Positions 46,721 to 58,855 of a DNA stretch of 64,000 nt are shown here, piece after piece (position 1 is the first letter of the stretch; the number at the start of each line of letters is the position of its first letter). Location: positions 1 through 64,000 of the forward strand of contig QYAI01000004.1 of the NCBI GenBank assembly GCA_003988855.1. The letters run 5' to 3'. The position numbers and the translations under genes were made by a program. The DNA comes from Arachnopeziza araneosa. Lineage: Eukaryota > Ascomycota > Leotiomycetes > Helotiales > Arachnopezizaceae. The notes under the pieces were generated by a model. The model saw only the letters and a list, made by a program, of their open reading frames with translations, was not told where the DNA came from and searched no databases.

Positions 46721-47968
46721 CTTTGCGTTGATGTGAAGTCTTCAATTCTGAAGAGCTGTGGGTGAATATCAATATACGGGATTGGTGTCTATCGATAGGA
46801 GTAAAATGCCTGAGGCAATAACACTAGGCCTCGTTGAGCGTGTAGAGCAGCACTTTTAATTATTTTATTTTAAAATAAGATTTAACCTTCAATATTAACA
46901 GGTAACTTCTACAATTAATAATGATAGAGGATTTTCCTCTCTTTTACATTTTGGCGCTTGGCTGTCAGGATTGTTTTCCCTACCAAACACCCAAATCGAC
47001 TTCTTGCTGGAATCGACTTCTCGGTATACCTCGCCTATTTTAGGGAAGATGGACGGAAAGGTAGCAACCTAGTAACATAGGCATAAGCTAGGAAGAAGAA
47101 GGCTCCTGTACTTATTTAGATAGACTTTAAAAGTACTCTACAAAGCATAGGCATTGAGAAATGTTGTAAATAGAACCTGACGCATAACGAAATTTTTGTA
47201 CATCTAATATTGAAAATGAAGGTTGCAGGAATATCTTCAACGTCACGTGATCCCACACGTGACCCTGTACTAGGAGGCAGACTTCTCTCCTCATTGAATA
47301 CAACATATACACACATCCATCACTTAGTTTTAACCGAATATCATGCTTCAAGTATATTTCTTACGGTCAAGAAAAATAAATAATTCCACTAAGTTTACAT
47401 TGGTAGAAATATTTTGAGCGTTTAGGGAAAAATAAAAATCGGGTCCGAAAATCTCCAATAACCGAACCGCTAAGGGATGCAATAGTTCGTAGCACGCTTC
47501 TGTGTTTTAATTTATTGAATAAATATCTACTATACACATATATAAGATTTCAAAGTACTAAGTCATTGTCAACGTTGCATTATTAAAGACTTTCTCTTCG
47601 AAATTGTTTTGAATTGTCGAATTTAACATACGACAATTAAAAGTATTTTCGATATTGAACTATGAGCAGATAGTAGGACGTCATTTTATAGTAATGAAAG
47701 GTGCCAATAGAGCTAGTTAACTTGTTATGGTGTGGTGGAACTTTGGCTCGCAATTCTGGTTGGTAGGGTTCAATAAAGCCTCGGTTGTTAGCCCGCACAT
47801 TTTTATGACGCTTATATAAAGAAATAAGGATCCTGCATTCATCAAATCAGCAACATGTTGGCAATCAAAATATTTTATTTGCTTCCTTAAATCATAGAAA
47901 GCCTCATTCGTTCTTGTGTCAAGGTCTCGCTCTATCCGCCAGTAGAATTACTCTAATGCCGCCCGAGT
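46721..47968. other. A+T-rich intergenic region at the start of the accessory block
   Basis: About 1.25 kb with rising A+T content, no recognisable gene. It marks the change from compact housekeeping genes to degenerate accessory sequence. Confidence 0.4.
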
Positions 47969-48808
47969 TTACCAGGGCTCAGAAAATAGAATTCTGTCCT
48001 GAAGAGGACCACTTTCGCCAAGTGGAACAAACGGTTGCATGCCAACATATTCACCACCAAAGCCATTTTCTTCGAATGGTGGGATACTCCATATCCAGTC
48101 TGCGAAGATGATCTTTGGGTTAGCAGTGGTTTGCGCACATGTTGTTTGACACCTATGCCCCTTGCCACCATAAGGACACTTTGACGTGTTCAAACCCTCA
48201 ATTACACATTTGATGTGCTTGAGAAGGCGGGCTCTCTCCTGATCCCCTACATAATGCTGCTCTTCAATAAAATAGTTCCTTTCGATACCACAGCACATCA
48301 AGGTTTTGTGGAGGTAAAGCCCACAGTCCTCCCGACCTTGCCTATCCGTAGGAATTGGTGATCCTCTTCTTCCAGTTCTGTAACCGTTTAACCTGTCAAA
48401 GGTGAAATCAACCGCTGCCATGACAACATTCCGAATCTTGTGCCAAGGCATAGGATTTTGGCCTAGAAATGTCTCCTGTCCTTCGTCGAATGATTTCGCA
48501 GTAATGAAGTCTAGATCAAAATCAATTAACAAATCATTTTCTTCTTGTGTCTCAAGTAAAGTGTAGCTTTCAAGCACGACTGCCCGTGATTCTTTGTTAA
48601 CATAGTGGGTGGACGGATTCTTCGGCAACTGTAGAATCCCGTTATTGAGTTCTCCACATGGATCGATCAATCTAGGACCAGGAAACGACGCTTTCCAGAT
48701 CTCCTGTCTTAATTCTAGAGGTAGTTTTCCAAATCCATGAAACTCAGCACACTTCTTAGCATCACAGGTTAGCTAGAAATTCCGATAAAACTGCTACCCA
48801 TACTTACA
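47969..48808 (-). CDS. 2EXR-domain protein, 5' end unresolved
   Basis: A main exon (47969-48754) continues upstream through a 53-bp intron (48755-48807, GTAAGT..CTAAG, branch GCTAACC) into a short acidic exon whose start I could not fix. The main exon opens with KCAEFHGFGKLPLELRQEIW, the fungal 2EXR (formerly F-box-like) pattern, followed by FPGPRLID, HYVNKESRAVVLESYTLL and, further on, LIDFDLDFITA. Later residues (DCGLYLHKTLMCCG) superficially resemble a Ulp1 core, but the N-terminal pattern identifies the family. 2EXR proteins are abundant in fungal accessory regions; their function is unknown. About 280 residues are visible. Confidence 0.65.
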
Positions 48809-49445
48809 CTCTCAGTCTGAGTTCTATCACCCTCCTCCTCAGTGTTTTGCCATTTTTGCCGATCATGTTTCGTTCAGAAGTTGTTGTTATCGTCTCGAAG
48901 GCGTTCCGTTCAACCCTCATGCGTGCTCCAGTGTGACTAAAGCTTGCATATATCTTCTTAACAGTGCTCTGTCCCAATATTAGCCAAGCCACCCCTCCTG
49001 AACAATCTCTTGTATTCCACCTACTTCCGTCCCTTTTTCCATTAAAGATGCAATCTCATCCATAATTTCAATCTTAGAGGCATCGTCTTCAGTTTGATCG
49101 ATTTACTCCATTATCTAAACTTCGAATAGCCAGTCAACCCGCCGTAACGCGCAAATTTGGAGAGTTCGAAAAGAGAAATTTCCAGTAGAGGTACGAAAAT
49201 CCAAACACTGCCCTTATATATTCTAATTCCACTTGCCCTAAGATATCCATATGTTGTTAAAATCCCACACGGCCACAAATCCTGCAACCAAAATAATATC
49301 TTGTTGCGGAAAACTAACACATGGCCCACCAAATTTACAAAAACTACATTTAATTGATAATCTTTAAATATTTGTTTGCATAATATGCAGAGCGACGCAT
49401 TTAGACCTTGTCATCGCCTATTTTATCCTAGCAATCCACTCCCGC
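48809..49445. other. Intergenic region between 2EXR gene and Ulp1-like pseudogene
   Basis: Short frames only. It may contain the missing first exon of the 2EXR gene; nothing else recognisable. Confidence 0.35.
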
Positions 49446-52311
49446 CTATCTTCCTCTCCTATCTTGCCTTGATCTATAACTGCCCCTTGTTCGAGGAAAT
49501 TTTCGTTGCGGAAGACCAGGTGTACACACAGGATCTAATAACTCTTCCTCTATCTCTATTTGCTCCATTTCATCGTTATCTCCCCGGCCGGCTCCTTTGT
49601 TATCTTCCACGTTGTTTATCTCTTTGTGTTCATGGATATCTTCCTCGTTATCATCTCGGATTTTTTCTTCATTAACTTCCTCACACTTGATTTCGCCCCC
49701 AATCAAGCTTCCATCGGTAATATTCACTTCCTTTCCCGTCTGACTGTCGCTCTGCCAAGTATGTTTCGCCAGCATATCATCTGGGTTCTCATTATTGACA
49801 CTCCCGGCATCCAGTGAAAGCTTTATGCTTTGGCGCAAAATCCTGGCCAGTCTTGCTCGCAGAGCATTTACAAAAGCTTGGGAAGTTTTCCTAGGAATCG
49901 GTTGTTTTCGTGCCAGAGAAATCATATATGATACTACGAAAACACCGCAGTCTGTAATGCCATATTGTTCAGGCACTTCTCTGTACTGTAACTTCCTCTC
50001 CGAAGTTCCATGAGCCCGATGCTTGACTAGCCCGACCAATCCAGTTTGTTAACATATCTTTTGCGCGACGTACATCGTCTGGAGCAGAAACCATAGAATT
50101 GTAGACAAACCATGCCACAGCACTGCTTTCTGTTTTTGGCAGTTGAATATCTACTAGGAACCAATGGCTACTATCGTTATCATCCTGGTAACTAGGGGCA
50201 TGGGTAGGTGCTAGTATCCTTTGTTTTTGTCAGCGTATTTGCTACATAAAGATTAAACTTCTTACCGCGTTACTTCTTTAGGAATAAGCTGAAGACAAAC
50301 CCCTTGTTCCTTTTCATAATACATACTGTATCCGTAAAGGCCCGGGTCCGCAATCATTAAATCATCTGCTGGTTGCAGTATTTGTGCAATCAATTGAATA
50401 ATAGGATCAGTCAGCTGACAACCTCTCATCAATGAAAGGAAGTCGGAACGAAGTATTTGTATCCCCTCAAGCATCCAGTGCCGATCTGAAACCTCTAGTG
50501 GTAGATTTTGGTATTCTTCCACCGCCTTGTCAGTTTCTATCAGAAAATCGTCTATGCGTAGTTGGTCCGGTATGGCCTTTTCCAACCAAATCTGGTTCCT
50601 TGGATCTGGCAGTACGTTCTCATATCCATAATTCTCCCTATAACATTGCAGATGTTTAGCCATGTCCCATTCGTCCTTCTTATCCTCAAGTAGGAACTCC
50701 ATCCAAATCTTACAAAAACATGCAAAGATTCGGATTTGGGGCCAATTGAGAGTTTTTTTTGGGGGCACAGCTCCTAAAACCTGTATCTTCTGAGGGCTCC
50801 ATTTATACCAAGGATCTCTGGAGCAGGCGTTAATGATTCCTACTGGCCAGAAGAATAACATGGTTCTAGCCCCCGTCAAGCAATTTATTTCGTTCGCAAT
50901 CGTTGACACCCGCCTCATTTCTCGAAACTCATCATCATATTCAGCCTGTATCAAGACGTAGTAAGCATCTAATAAACGAATTATAAATAAATTAAGTCCT
51001 TACATATGTTTCCTTGTTACAACGCTCCCATTTCATAACTTCATCGACCGTCATGCCACTTTTCGCAGCAATAAAATTCAATGTCAGAAACTCATCATGT
51101 GTCTTGCCTACAATCGCAGGATATTCTCGTCTGAGCATAAGTCGAACAAATCCTGCAGATCTGCAAGGCATGTTGGTTCTGTCCAATTGTCTGACGTTTC
51201 TCTCTCGCCAATCTGAGTAATAATTTTTGAGAACAAATTGTCTACCCCTTTTGGGGAAACTTGCGCGGTCCTTCTTTTCACAGCTCTTCGAAACGTTTCG
51301 GCCAATACCGGAAAGACAATCCTTGTTGTGAAAAGGCGATGGAGAACCACGATCTCCTCTCTGTCCTCTGCGTCCAGCACAATATTCGACGCTGTAATCC
51401 TCACACAGTAGTCACTCCGAATCGGCCCATCCTGTAACCCCTTCTTCTCTCTTACTGCCCATAACTCATTTACAAAATGGTAGGTGATGGTATCATCATC
51501 AATATCTGGTGCGGCTCTTGTTTTGAAAATCTTCGCAAGGCGGTTATTGTGTTCCTCCCACTTCGGAACTTGGGCTTTTTGCTGTAAAGAACGATTCGGC
51601 CCCGCTACAAGACTTTGAGCCTCTACCACATTTTCTGCGTTGACCGTCTTTGCTCTGCCTTGATCACTTGAAAAACTAATCATGTGAGCATTAATCAGGG
51701 TCTTGAGTGATCCTTTCGTTCCATGATCAAGCCTTGGTATAGCATGCCGCATCAGATCTAGAAGTCCTCTCGTCCCTAGCTGTATGTTTTTGACCAGCTC
51801 ACCAACATCCCTGTTGGTCCACTTCCGCTGTGTAGTTTTGAGTATGAAAGAAAGCATTGTCGCAGGCGGAATATCAAGAGTAAGTGTTTAAAACGACTTG
51901 ATGGTGTCATTTGTTATGATGACCTCTCGTCTTTCTTCTTCTTTGCTGTTATGTTTCACAGCATATTCTTCCATATGTTGTTTATCTTGTGTTGCTGATC
52001 TTGTAGGACTAGTAGTAACTGTTAACATCAACTCCTTGCGTTGAAACTCGCTCTAATTTCTTGTCAGATAGGCAAGAAAGTGTATTTCGAAGTCTGATGG
52101 TATTCCCTCGAGACCACTTTGCAAATCCGCTCCTGGAAATTCGTGTGTCTTAATCAAATCGCCGCACGCGCCTGTTGTGTTTGGTATTGTGGCACCAAGC
52201 TGATCCAGTCCTTCCCTCGGGAGCTGTTGAAGATAATTCAACAAGGCTTGTTGCTGTTGGTCACCATCCATACTATCCCATGTGCCTATCCAGTCATTCC
52301 GGCCGGGCGCC
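49446..52311 (-). pseudogene. Ulp1-like cysteine protease, damaged copy U1
   Basis: Recognisable exons: about 51112-51857, 51004-51058, 50266-50945 and 49446-50218, with introns of 53, 58 and 47 bp. A first exon starting near 52311 (MAPGRNDWIGTW) is likely but its junction is unresolved. The Ulp1 core follows the plan of the neighbouring copy U2: DRHWMLEG, RGCQLTDPIIQ, then ILAPTHAP, catalytic His in SSHWFLVDI, and Gln/Cys in EQYGITDCGVF. Two defects stand out. The catalytic Asp is Asn (VYNSM, codon 50098-50100). One extra base near 49,972-49,985 puts the DCG part out of frame with the His part. The C-terminal 110 residues are Glu/Asn-rich. Ulp1 enzymes remove SUMO or related modifiers; this copy should be inactive. 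Confidence 0.65.
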
Positions 52312-52539
52312 ATCGTGTATTTAGTATTCTTCCCAGTCAAGTTAGTTAAATAACATAAACCTGAATTAAAAATAGAGCTTGCTCTTGATTAACACTGTCA
52401 ATTCCTGTGGAGACAAAATATTAAATCTAAGTCCCATAAACCAGCCGACAGGATGACTTTCGTAAAAGGATATCAGAGCTTCAAGTTGGAGTTGGAGGTC
52501 AAACTTGGCAGTAGCAAATATGAATGCGAAGAAATCTCT

Positions 52540-52788
52540 TCATATCCTGAAGATGTCAATGCATTGTATGCAAGCTGGAATAGATGTATTTCTTCGGTAC
52601 TCGGCTTTCTTTTTCTTAGCTGGCATTGATAGTAGCTGTCCTTGTTCAGTTGCAGAAGGTTTACGACCACGTCGTGCAAAATTCCGAGGCTGCTTAACAG
52701 GATCTTCATCTTCTTCAGAAGGCGCTTTGTTCTGGAAGGACTTATCCATTTTTCGATACCTAACTCGAAGTGGTATGTCTTCTTTCAA
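52540..52788 (-). CDS. Small basic ORF, possible upstream exon
   Basis: An 82-codon frame with a nuclear-localisation-like centre (NFARRGRKPSA, MPAKKKKAEYRR), 230 bp upstream of the U1 copy on the same strand. It may be the U1 N-terminus or a separate remnant. No family recognised. Confidence 0.25.
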   Translation of the reverse strand: MKEDIPLRVRYRKMDKSFQNKAPSEEDEDPVKQPRNFARRGRKPSATEQGQLLSMPAKKKKAEYRRNTSIPACIQCIDIFRI

Positions 52789-53078
52789 AGGAAATGAAAG
52801 TGGTCCGCTTTCTTAGATAACGCGAATTGTCTGACTTGAAGGAAACGAATCTAGGAAAAATATAGTGGCCAATATAATGTTGTAGAGAACGAAACTTTTG
52901 GCAATTCCAAGGATTGGCAAAGATGCTTGCTTGAAATTTGTATCACACCCACTGTAAAGAGAAAAAAATGTGGAATAGGGAAGAAATGGGTGTATAGAAG
53001 AAGAGGGAAGGGGCGAACTTGAGGTACACATGCTAATTTCATTTAAGTTGACAAACACGAAAAAAAAAAATTTCATAT

Positions 53079-53138
53079 TAGCACGACCCAGTTTCGATCT
53101 GGGGACCTCCGGGTGATTGTATCGTGAGATATGAGCCC
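53079..53138 (-). pseudogene. Truncated initiator-type tRNA-Met with intron-like insert
   Basis: On the minus strand GGGCTCATA (anticodon CAT) is followed by 15 bases, then ACCCGGAGGTCC and the arm CCCAG-ATCGAAA-CTGGG, then TCGTGCTA and a T10 run. The GATCGAAAC loop is the hallmark of initiator tRNA-Met. The 15-base insert falls exactly where tRNA introns lie, one base after the anticodon. The acceptor 5' strand and D arm are absent; the sequence upstream does not pair. So this is a 3' portion of a tRNA gene, not a working tRNA. Confidence 0.6.
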
Positions 53139-53550
53139 TAATGGAATTGGTTAGAATTATATTTCATTATTGAATAGTTGACTTGCCGGCGCGCTTCCAC
53201 TGTTCAGCATGTTAGTTACTGCTTTGTAGCTCGGGGGTTCGCTTAGGTGAACTTCAGCGAACTGTTTAGCGAGAATCACTCACCTGCGCCATCGTGCTCT
53301 GATTGGCTAGAGCCTTGATTTGATTTGATAGTCGGAAGGACCTTATTTAAATATATACCACATTTTGAATTGAGAGGACCGAAAACGAATTTTTAGGCCA
53401 CTCGCCTGTTAAACCAATCAGACGATGTTTGTTTACTTGAATCTCCGTTGCGTCCCGTTTAGCAGCATTGCCATTCACTACCTGAAATATCAACCTCGAC
53501 TTCTTCAACCTCGACTTCTTAGCCCAAACCCTTCATAGCCAGGTGATTCA

Positions 53551-54325
53551 TTGACCAAAATATATTACAGGATCAATAAGATATATTCCTCTAATAAGAA
53601 TCAATCACGCTCTCAAGGAGGACCTCCAGATGGTATTAAAGCAGATGCTCTCAAGTATTTCGCATTCCCTGATAAATCCCCTACTCAAGGTAAGCACCCA
53701 GTGTCAACAAACATGAAGTACCTTTCTGAAATTATTAGTCGCTAGTTTCGAATCCATGGCGCCGTCTGCTACCCCAAGTCTTGCTATGCCCCTTGAAAGT
53801 CCCTTTCGACTTGCCGATAGCGATATCGGAACAGCCTAAGTCCATATTTATGAACACCGAACCTGCTCAACGATTCCTGGAGTTTCTCGTGCTAAATTTG
53901 GAATAATGGTCGCCAAAGAGATGAAGGCACAATCTCTTACGAACATCTCAATCAAGCAAGTCAATGGCAATGACATGTCATTGGAGTGGCAACCAGATTG
54001 CGCGGGTGGAACAGGTACTGTCGTTACGCTTATGGTTAGCTTTGGTCGTGCTGGTGCAATTCATGGTATTACTCGTAGCGAGTTCGACAGCATGCACCAC
54101 GATGTGCTTACTTGTTCTGATCGCCCAGCAATTCAGGCTTGTATTGGTACTTGCCGTGTAGCATACGCTTGCTTTTACTTCATTCTTGATTCTGGTGTCG
54201 CTATCTTAGGCACATCCAGTCACAAGCTGAACTATGGTTTCAGCAATCCTGGTTCTACACCTAACATCAGCAGTACTTTGAAAATGCAGTTCTCGGAGGA
54301 TGACTTTGAAAAACTCTGTGGTTAG
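53551..54325 (+). CDS. Unrecognised small ORFs, possibly one gene
   Basis: Two open frames. The first (53551 on) can be joined across GTAAGC..ATTAG (about 53,690-53,740) to a Pro/Ser-rich end that stops near 53,840. The second (53906-54325) encodes 139 residues with several cysteines and hydrophobic stretches (SFGRAGAIHG, ACIGTCRVAYACFYF). I recognise neither family, and there is no clear splice joining them. They lie between the tRNA relic and the second Ulp1-like copy. Confidence 0.25.
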
Positions 54326-54832
54326 TATAACAAGAAGAACCCAAAGAACGAGGTTCGATCCGAGCCTACTACGTCGACGTAGTAGCTGTAATTTAACGAC
54401 TCTCTTATTGCGAGGATTGGGTTCTTACATTGAGATGTGCTTACAGTTACGTCGCGTTTCGAGAACGATTTACATGGACATGGCACAGAACATACATATC
54501 AAGCGCTATTAGCGCTATATGCTTTGGTATTAGCAGAAAATAAAATACTTGACCAGAATTTATTAACAGGTATTTGAAAGTGATAAAGAATCCCACCGTC
54601 CAAGTTTTGTTGGCCTTACGAACGAAGATAGAGCTGCAATCAAAGTGCGGTTTGCGTTAGCCTTATTACTTACGATCAGTCGTCATGTAAAGTTCTATTA
54701 TGTATCTATGGTTTGCAGCTCGATCTCGTCACGCAAGCTTGGCTCCTATTTCTCTAAGCAATAGGCAAAACCAGAAACCAACTATGAACCCGCCATTTTC
54801 ATTAACGATTATGCACAATTATGTAGCTCCCA

Positions 54833-56376
54833 TTATGTCATTTTCACTGCCTCCCCACCGGCCTTTGCAATCTGGTGTTCGACTTCTGCAGTTTGCTGTG
54901 CAGCTCTCAATATCAGCCTTGCAAATCTTTCTCGTTGCCTGTCAATATCCGATCGAGTGACTAGATTAGAAAGAGTAGGTTGGTTATCCATGAGCTGATA
55001 AATATGTGCCAGCATATGCACACCGCACTCTGTGCCCCCCTCCGGAAGAGGAACTTGCGCAATTGTCAATTCAGTTTTCCAATTCCACCTGGCTGAGTTT
55101 GGAGCACGACAATGGGTAACCAATTTCCTAATTGTTTCACGGGCTATCTCATAACATCGATTGCCTTTCGGACGCGGCAGCGAGTCATATATGGTGAGTT
55201 TGATGTTTCCTGAAGTATTATCCGGAAGGTTTATTTTGATCAAGAACCAATGTCCGTCTCCAATAGTATTACTCGGGATGTGGAATGGAGCAAGGATTCT
55301 ATGTAAATGTAAATAAATTGCCGTTTTTAAAGAAAGTGAGGTAGAATACTTCGTGATATTATCTTCAATTGCCAACACTATTGCTGGCTCAAATGAGCCA
55401 TCTCCAAAGTGTTTGGAGCCATACATTGATGGCTTTCCGATTAATTGATTTGGTCTATGAATAAGGTTACACACAGCATCGACAATTTCATTGTCAACTT
55501 GACAGCCAGGCCGCAGGGTGTTCAAATCGGCATGGCGAAGAACAACATCACTGATTATTCAGTAGTCTTGGACACGAGGCATGTCGCTAAAAACCGACAA
55601 GACCGGATCTATCGAGCCCTTATTAACATTGTCAGTACTGAAATATGTGTAACAGGTGAAGATTTCAACTGTTAGAAGCCCATTAGGCTATTTGAAGAGT
55701 GCGAGTAGCTCACGGGTTATAGAAGCATCCATCCTTGGTAGGCTATTTCGTATAAACGCGACTAACCAATTACGTTGTGGCAGAATATTTGCACTCGTAT
55801 CCTCAAGCTGGACCAACTGACTCAAAAAAGATGTGATCTCGGCCTCTGTCAATCTAGGCAGTAGCACTTGAATTATCGCATTCTGCTGCCTCTCAAAACT
55901 TAATGCATTGAACGCAGTACCTGCAGCAATAATTGATTTTGTGTTTCCTTTATTTTGAATGTCGGCTATTTCCTCAGAAATAGCTATTGGATCAACCGTC
56001 GTAGAACTAGTAGCGGCCTGCGGGGAGCTTGGAGGATTTGTAGCATGGTCGACGTCATGATCGGAATTCAAAGATAGTGGTCGGCTGCAAGATTCTCCAA
56101 TGAATCGCTCACGATCTTCTCGTGGCCATCGGATTGTGAGAAGATCACCAATAATGCTCGATTGACTCCTTGCCAAGAGTATATCGCTTTGGCAGTGCAT
56201 TCTGTTGTTTCTGCTTTCGCCAAAGTTTGCTCAATTGCCTCTGAGCTCATACTCTCTGCTCTCCTCAAGGCCCGGGATACATCTTCAGGAGCGACAGATT
56301 GTATCAAATCTCTGCATATTCCGAGCGCCGCATATGAGGCGTTGCGCAAGATTGTAAACCAGTGTGTGGTATCCAT
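54833..56376 (-). pseudogene. Ulp1-like cysteine protease copy U2 with nonsense codon
   Basis: Exons 56113-56376, 55767-56017 and 54833-55637 join in frame (introns 95 and 129 bp, the second with a CTAAC branch) to 440 codons. Residues 1-90 start MDTTHWFTIL. The middle has SFERQQNAIIQVLLPRL, echoed in copy U1. The Ulp1 core follows: GCQVDNEIV, catalytic His in GHWFLIKI, Asp in IYDSL, Gln in IAQVPLPEG and Cys in GTECGVH, all intact. However codon 55559-55561 is TGA where copy U1 has Trp in the same alignment (DRHWML against QDY*II), a G-to-A nonsense change just before the core. An alternative acceptor at about 55,552 would skip it but also removes conserved residues. Probably a recent pseudogene of a SUMO-type protease family. 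Confidence 0.65.
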
Positions 56377-56665
56377 TTCCGCATCGCTGAATTCTCTTAT
56401 CGTCTTGAATTTGGAAAAACGTCCGTTGAATCCACTTTGATGCTTGTTTTCAAATCTGAACTGAACGGACTGGAAAAGTGAATACCAGAGAGCGTCACAA
56501 GGCCAGTGGAAAATTTAAGCGAGTTGAGTAAACAAACCGGAATATCTGACTTTCCCACTTGCACCTATTTACAACAATCGACTTGCATGCTCACCTTGAC
56601 TGGAGAAATTCTATCTGAAAATAACATATCCGGAAAATCAAGCGGTTGCGATTCTCAGAGACACC

Positions 56666-58855
56666 ATGGACCCGGAGCAAGGCACCATAGAGGAATTCGA
56701 GTATAGTGATTACTTGCGTGCTAGGATACCACATTTAAAATGGTTACTTTATCGACTAAACCTAAATTAAACGGCCTCACAGACCAAAATCAGACTCTGG
56801 GATTCATTTCGAAGAGCAGCGGGGGCAGCGGGGGGACTTTCTAGAGAGGACCGCGTTGCACTGTACTCGATGTTTCAATGGAGAATCCGACAAACTAGAA
56901 CAGATCGATACCTATGGGCGCCTGATTCAAGGTACCTTGGGCACGAAAACCCTTTTGCAGGACAAAGCATAAGTCAACAATGGCAAAATATACGAACGCA
57001 ACGTCGACAAGATAGGGAAGCTAGACGTCTTGCTCAAGCCCCACGTCGTCAATCAACCACACATGGTCCAGCAGGCAGCCAACCTTCTTCTCCAACGGTT
57101 GAAGGCTCTGGTGAGATTCTCTCTAAATAATCTATGTAATGATGAGCTGATTTCAACCTCACCTTTAAGATCCCGCCGTTAGTGCATCTTCTCTACCAAC
57201 TGATGATGGAATGGAAGAAGTGTAACGTAATCGATGCTAATCTACCCGAGATAGTCAACTAACATAGCCAGGAACTCTTCAAGCCGCAACTATCCTTATC
57301 CATCCTCCAGTAGTATCTTCCTCGACCCCTTCTGCACCTGTATTCCCTCTGCAACCAACACCGAATTCAACTGAACCTTTTCATAATACGATATTACTCA
57401 AGAGTGAGGCTGCGAGGGAATGTCTTTATTGCAGTTCCACACCTTCCCATGAGTTCCACAAAAATAATCCAACCAAGAGCTGTCGTCATGAAGTTGAAAT
57501 CTGCATCAACTGTGTATCACAGTCGATTCGCGTTCAGTTAGAGAATGCTAAACGCGGACCAATTTGCTGTCCTCATACAGATTGTCAAAGCATTCTCGAA
57601 TACAATGATATGAAGTCTCATGCAAGCCATGAAAGTTTCCAAGAGTAAGCATCAAGCCCATTCGCACTTGATATAATCAGCACTGAAAACCTTTACTAAA
57701 CATAATACCAGCAGATATGATATGGCCCTTGCCAAACAGGAGACAGAGTCAGGACCGAACTACCGCGTCTGCCCGAGTTGTCAATATGGATGTGAGTATG
57801 ATCCGCCAGCAGCCGGAACCACCATAATTATCTGTCCCCGGGCAAATTGTGGGCAACAAATGTGCCTCCAATGTCAAGGGACATGTCACATAGGAATCAC
57901 CTGTCAGGAATATCATGCTGCATGGAAAACATACCATGACAGCACCGAAGCTAAAACACAAAAACTTATCACCAAAGAGAAAAATGCTGGATCAATTGTC
58001 AACTGCCCAAAATGCAACGCCCTAACGACGAGAGATAAAGGTTACAATCATATGACATGTAAGTAGCATTGGTATCATGCCCACATGGTCTCTGACTAGA
58101 TTCAGGTTCGGTAACCACTTGCAAGTTTCAGTATTGCTATTGTTGCCAGGGTTCATGGGAGGATATTCGTTATTCTGGCGCAAGAGCTCATAAACCTACT
58201 TGCCCGCAATGCTACTCCAAACGTTCGGTGCAGCAGATTCTTACCATGCTCGCGGCACAACCGGAAGTCGCAAGAAGCACAAACGGGATACAGCGCGAGA
58301 TTATTGAAATTGATGACGATGAGACAAATGAAGAGCAAACCGCACATCAACCGAGATCTATTATCCTTGCGGCACAGCTGCACAATCGCAACCCGTCAGA
58401 AGCGCAAACAGCACACCGCAAGAGCCTTCGAAATCAACTACAACACAAGTGAAAGTAGCAGTGTTACGGACGTTACTAGTAGGAACGAAGTTCCTAGCAC
58501 GATTCAAGTAGATGCAATCGATCATTTATCGAACTTATCAGCTATGTTATGTATGCCAGTTATAGCAACTGACATGCACGGCAATGCATCAGAAGAGCTA
58601 CATGATACAGATAGACCCTTGTCGGAACAAAACGACACATCACTGTCTACGTCCTCTACAGCTACTTTAGCAGTTCACGATCCCCAGATCGAATATCCCA
58701 CGCATTCTGACATCAACAACCTGGTATCGGCCCCACTTTCACCTACATCAAATAGCCGTAGGGAGCGAATATTAGCTTCGCTGAGTGAAAGTCATGGAGG
58801 AGTCGAGCGAATTCCTTACGCTGATTTAGAGACTGCTTCTTTGTTCTGGCAATAG
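56666..58855 (+). pseudogene. RBR E3-ligase relative with catalytic Cys replaced (RBR1)
   Basis: From 56783 six exons join in frame (56783-57110, 57170-57219, 57268-57644, 57712-58058, 58106-58448, 58498-58855; about 600 residues). RING1: CLYC, SCRHEVEICINC, CCPHTDC. IBR: CPSC, CPRANCGQQMCLQCQG, CHIGITC. RING2: CPKCNALTTRDKGYNHMTC then CKFQYCYCC. In RBR ligases the residue before NHM is the catalytic Cys that accepts ubiquitin; here it is Tyr (TAC at 58043-58045, one G-to-A step from TGC). The likely first exon (ATG 56666, MDPEQGTIEEFEYSDYLRARIP) is in frame but meets TAA at 56768-56770, with no convincing intron to remove it. So the gene either starts later, uses an intron I cannot see, or is dead. 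The C-terminal 200 residues are Ser/Thr/acidic. Confidence 0.7.

Noticed and set aside
47969..48670. Third Ulp1-like protease, from DCGLY in the 2EXR gene
   Set aside because: No catalytic His or Asp block precedes it, and the N-terminal KLPLELRQEIW/VNKESR pattern identifies a 2EXR protein.
51059..51111. Frameshift in U1 at the TAG at 51108-51110
   Set aside because: A 53-bp intron (GTAGGC..AAAAG with a CTGAC branch) restores frame exactly, so it is not a lesion.
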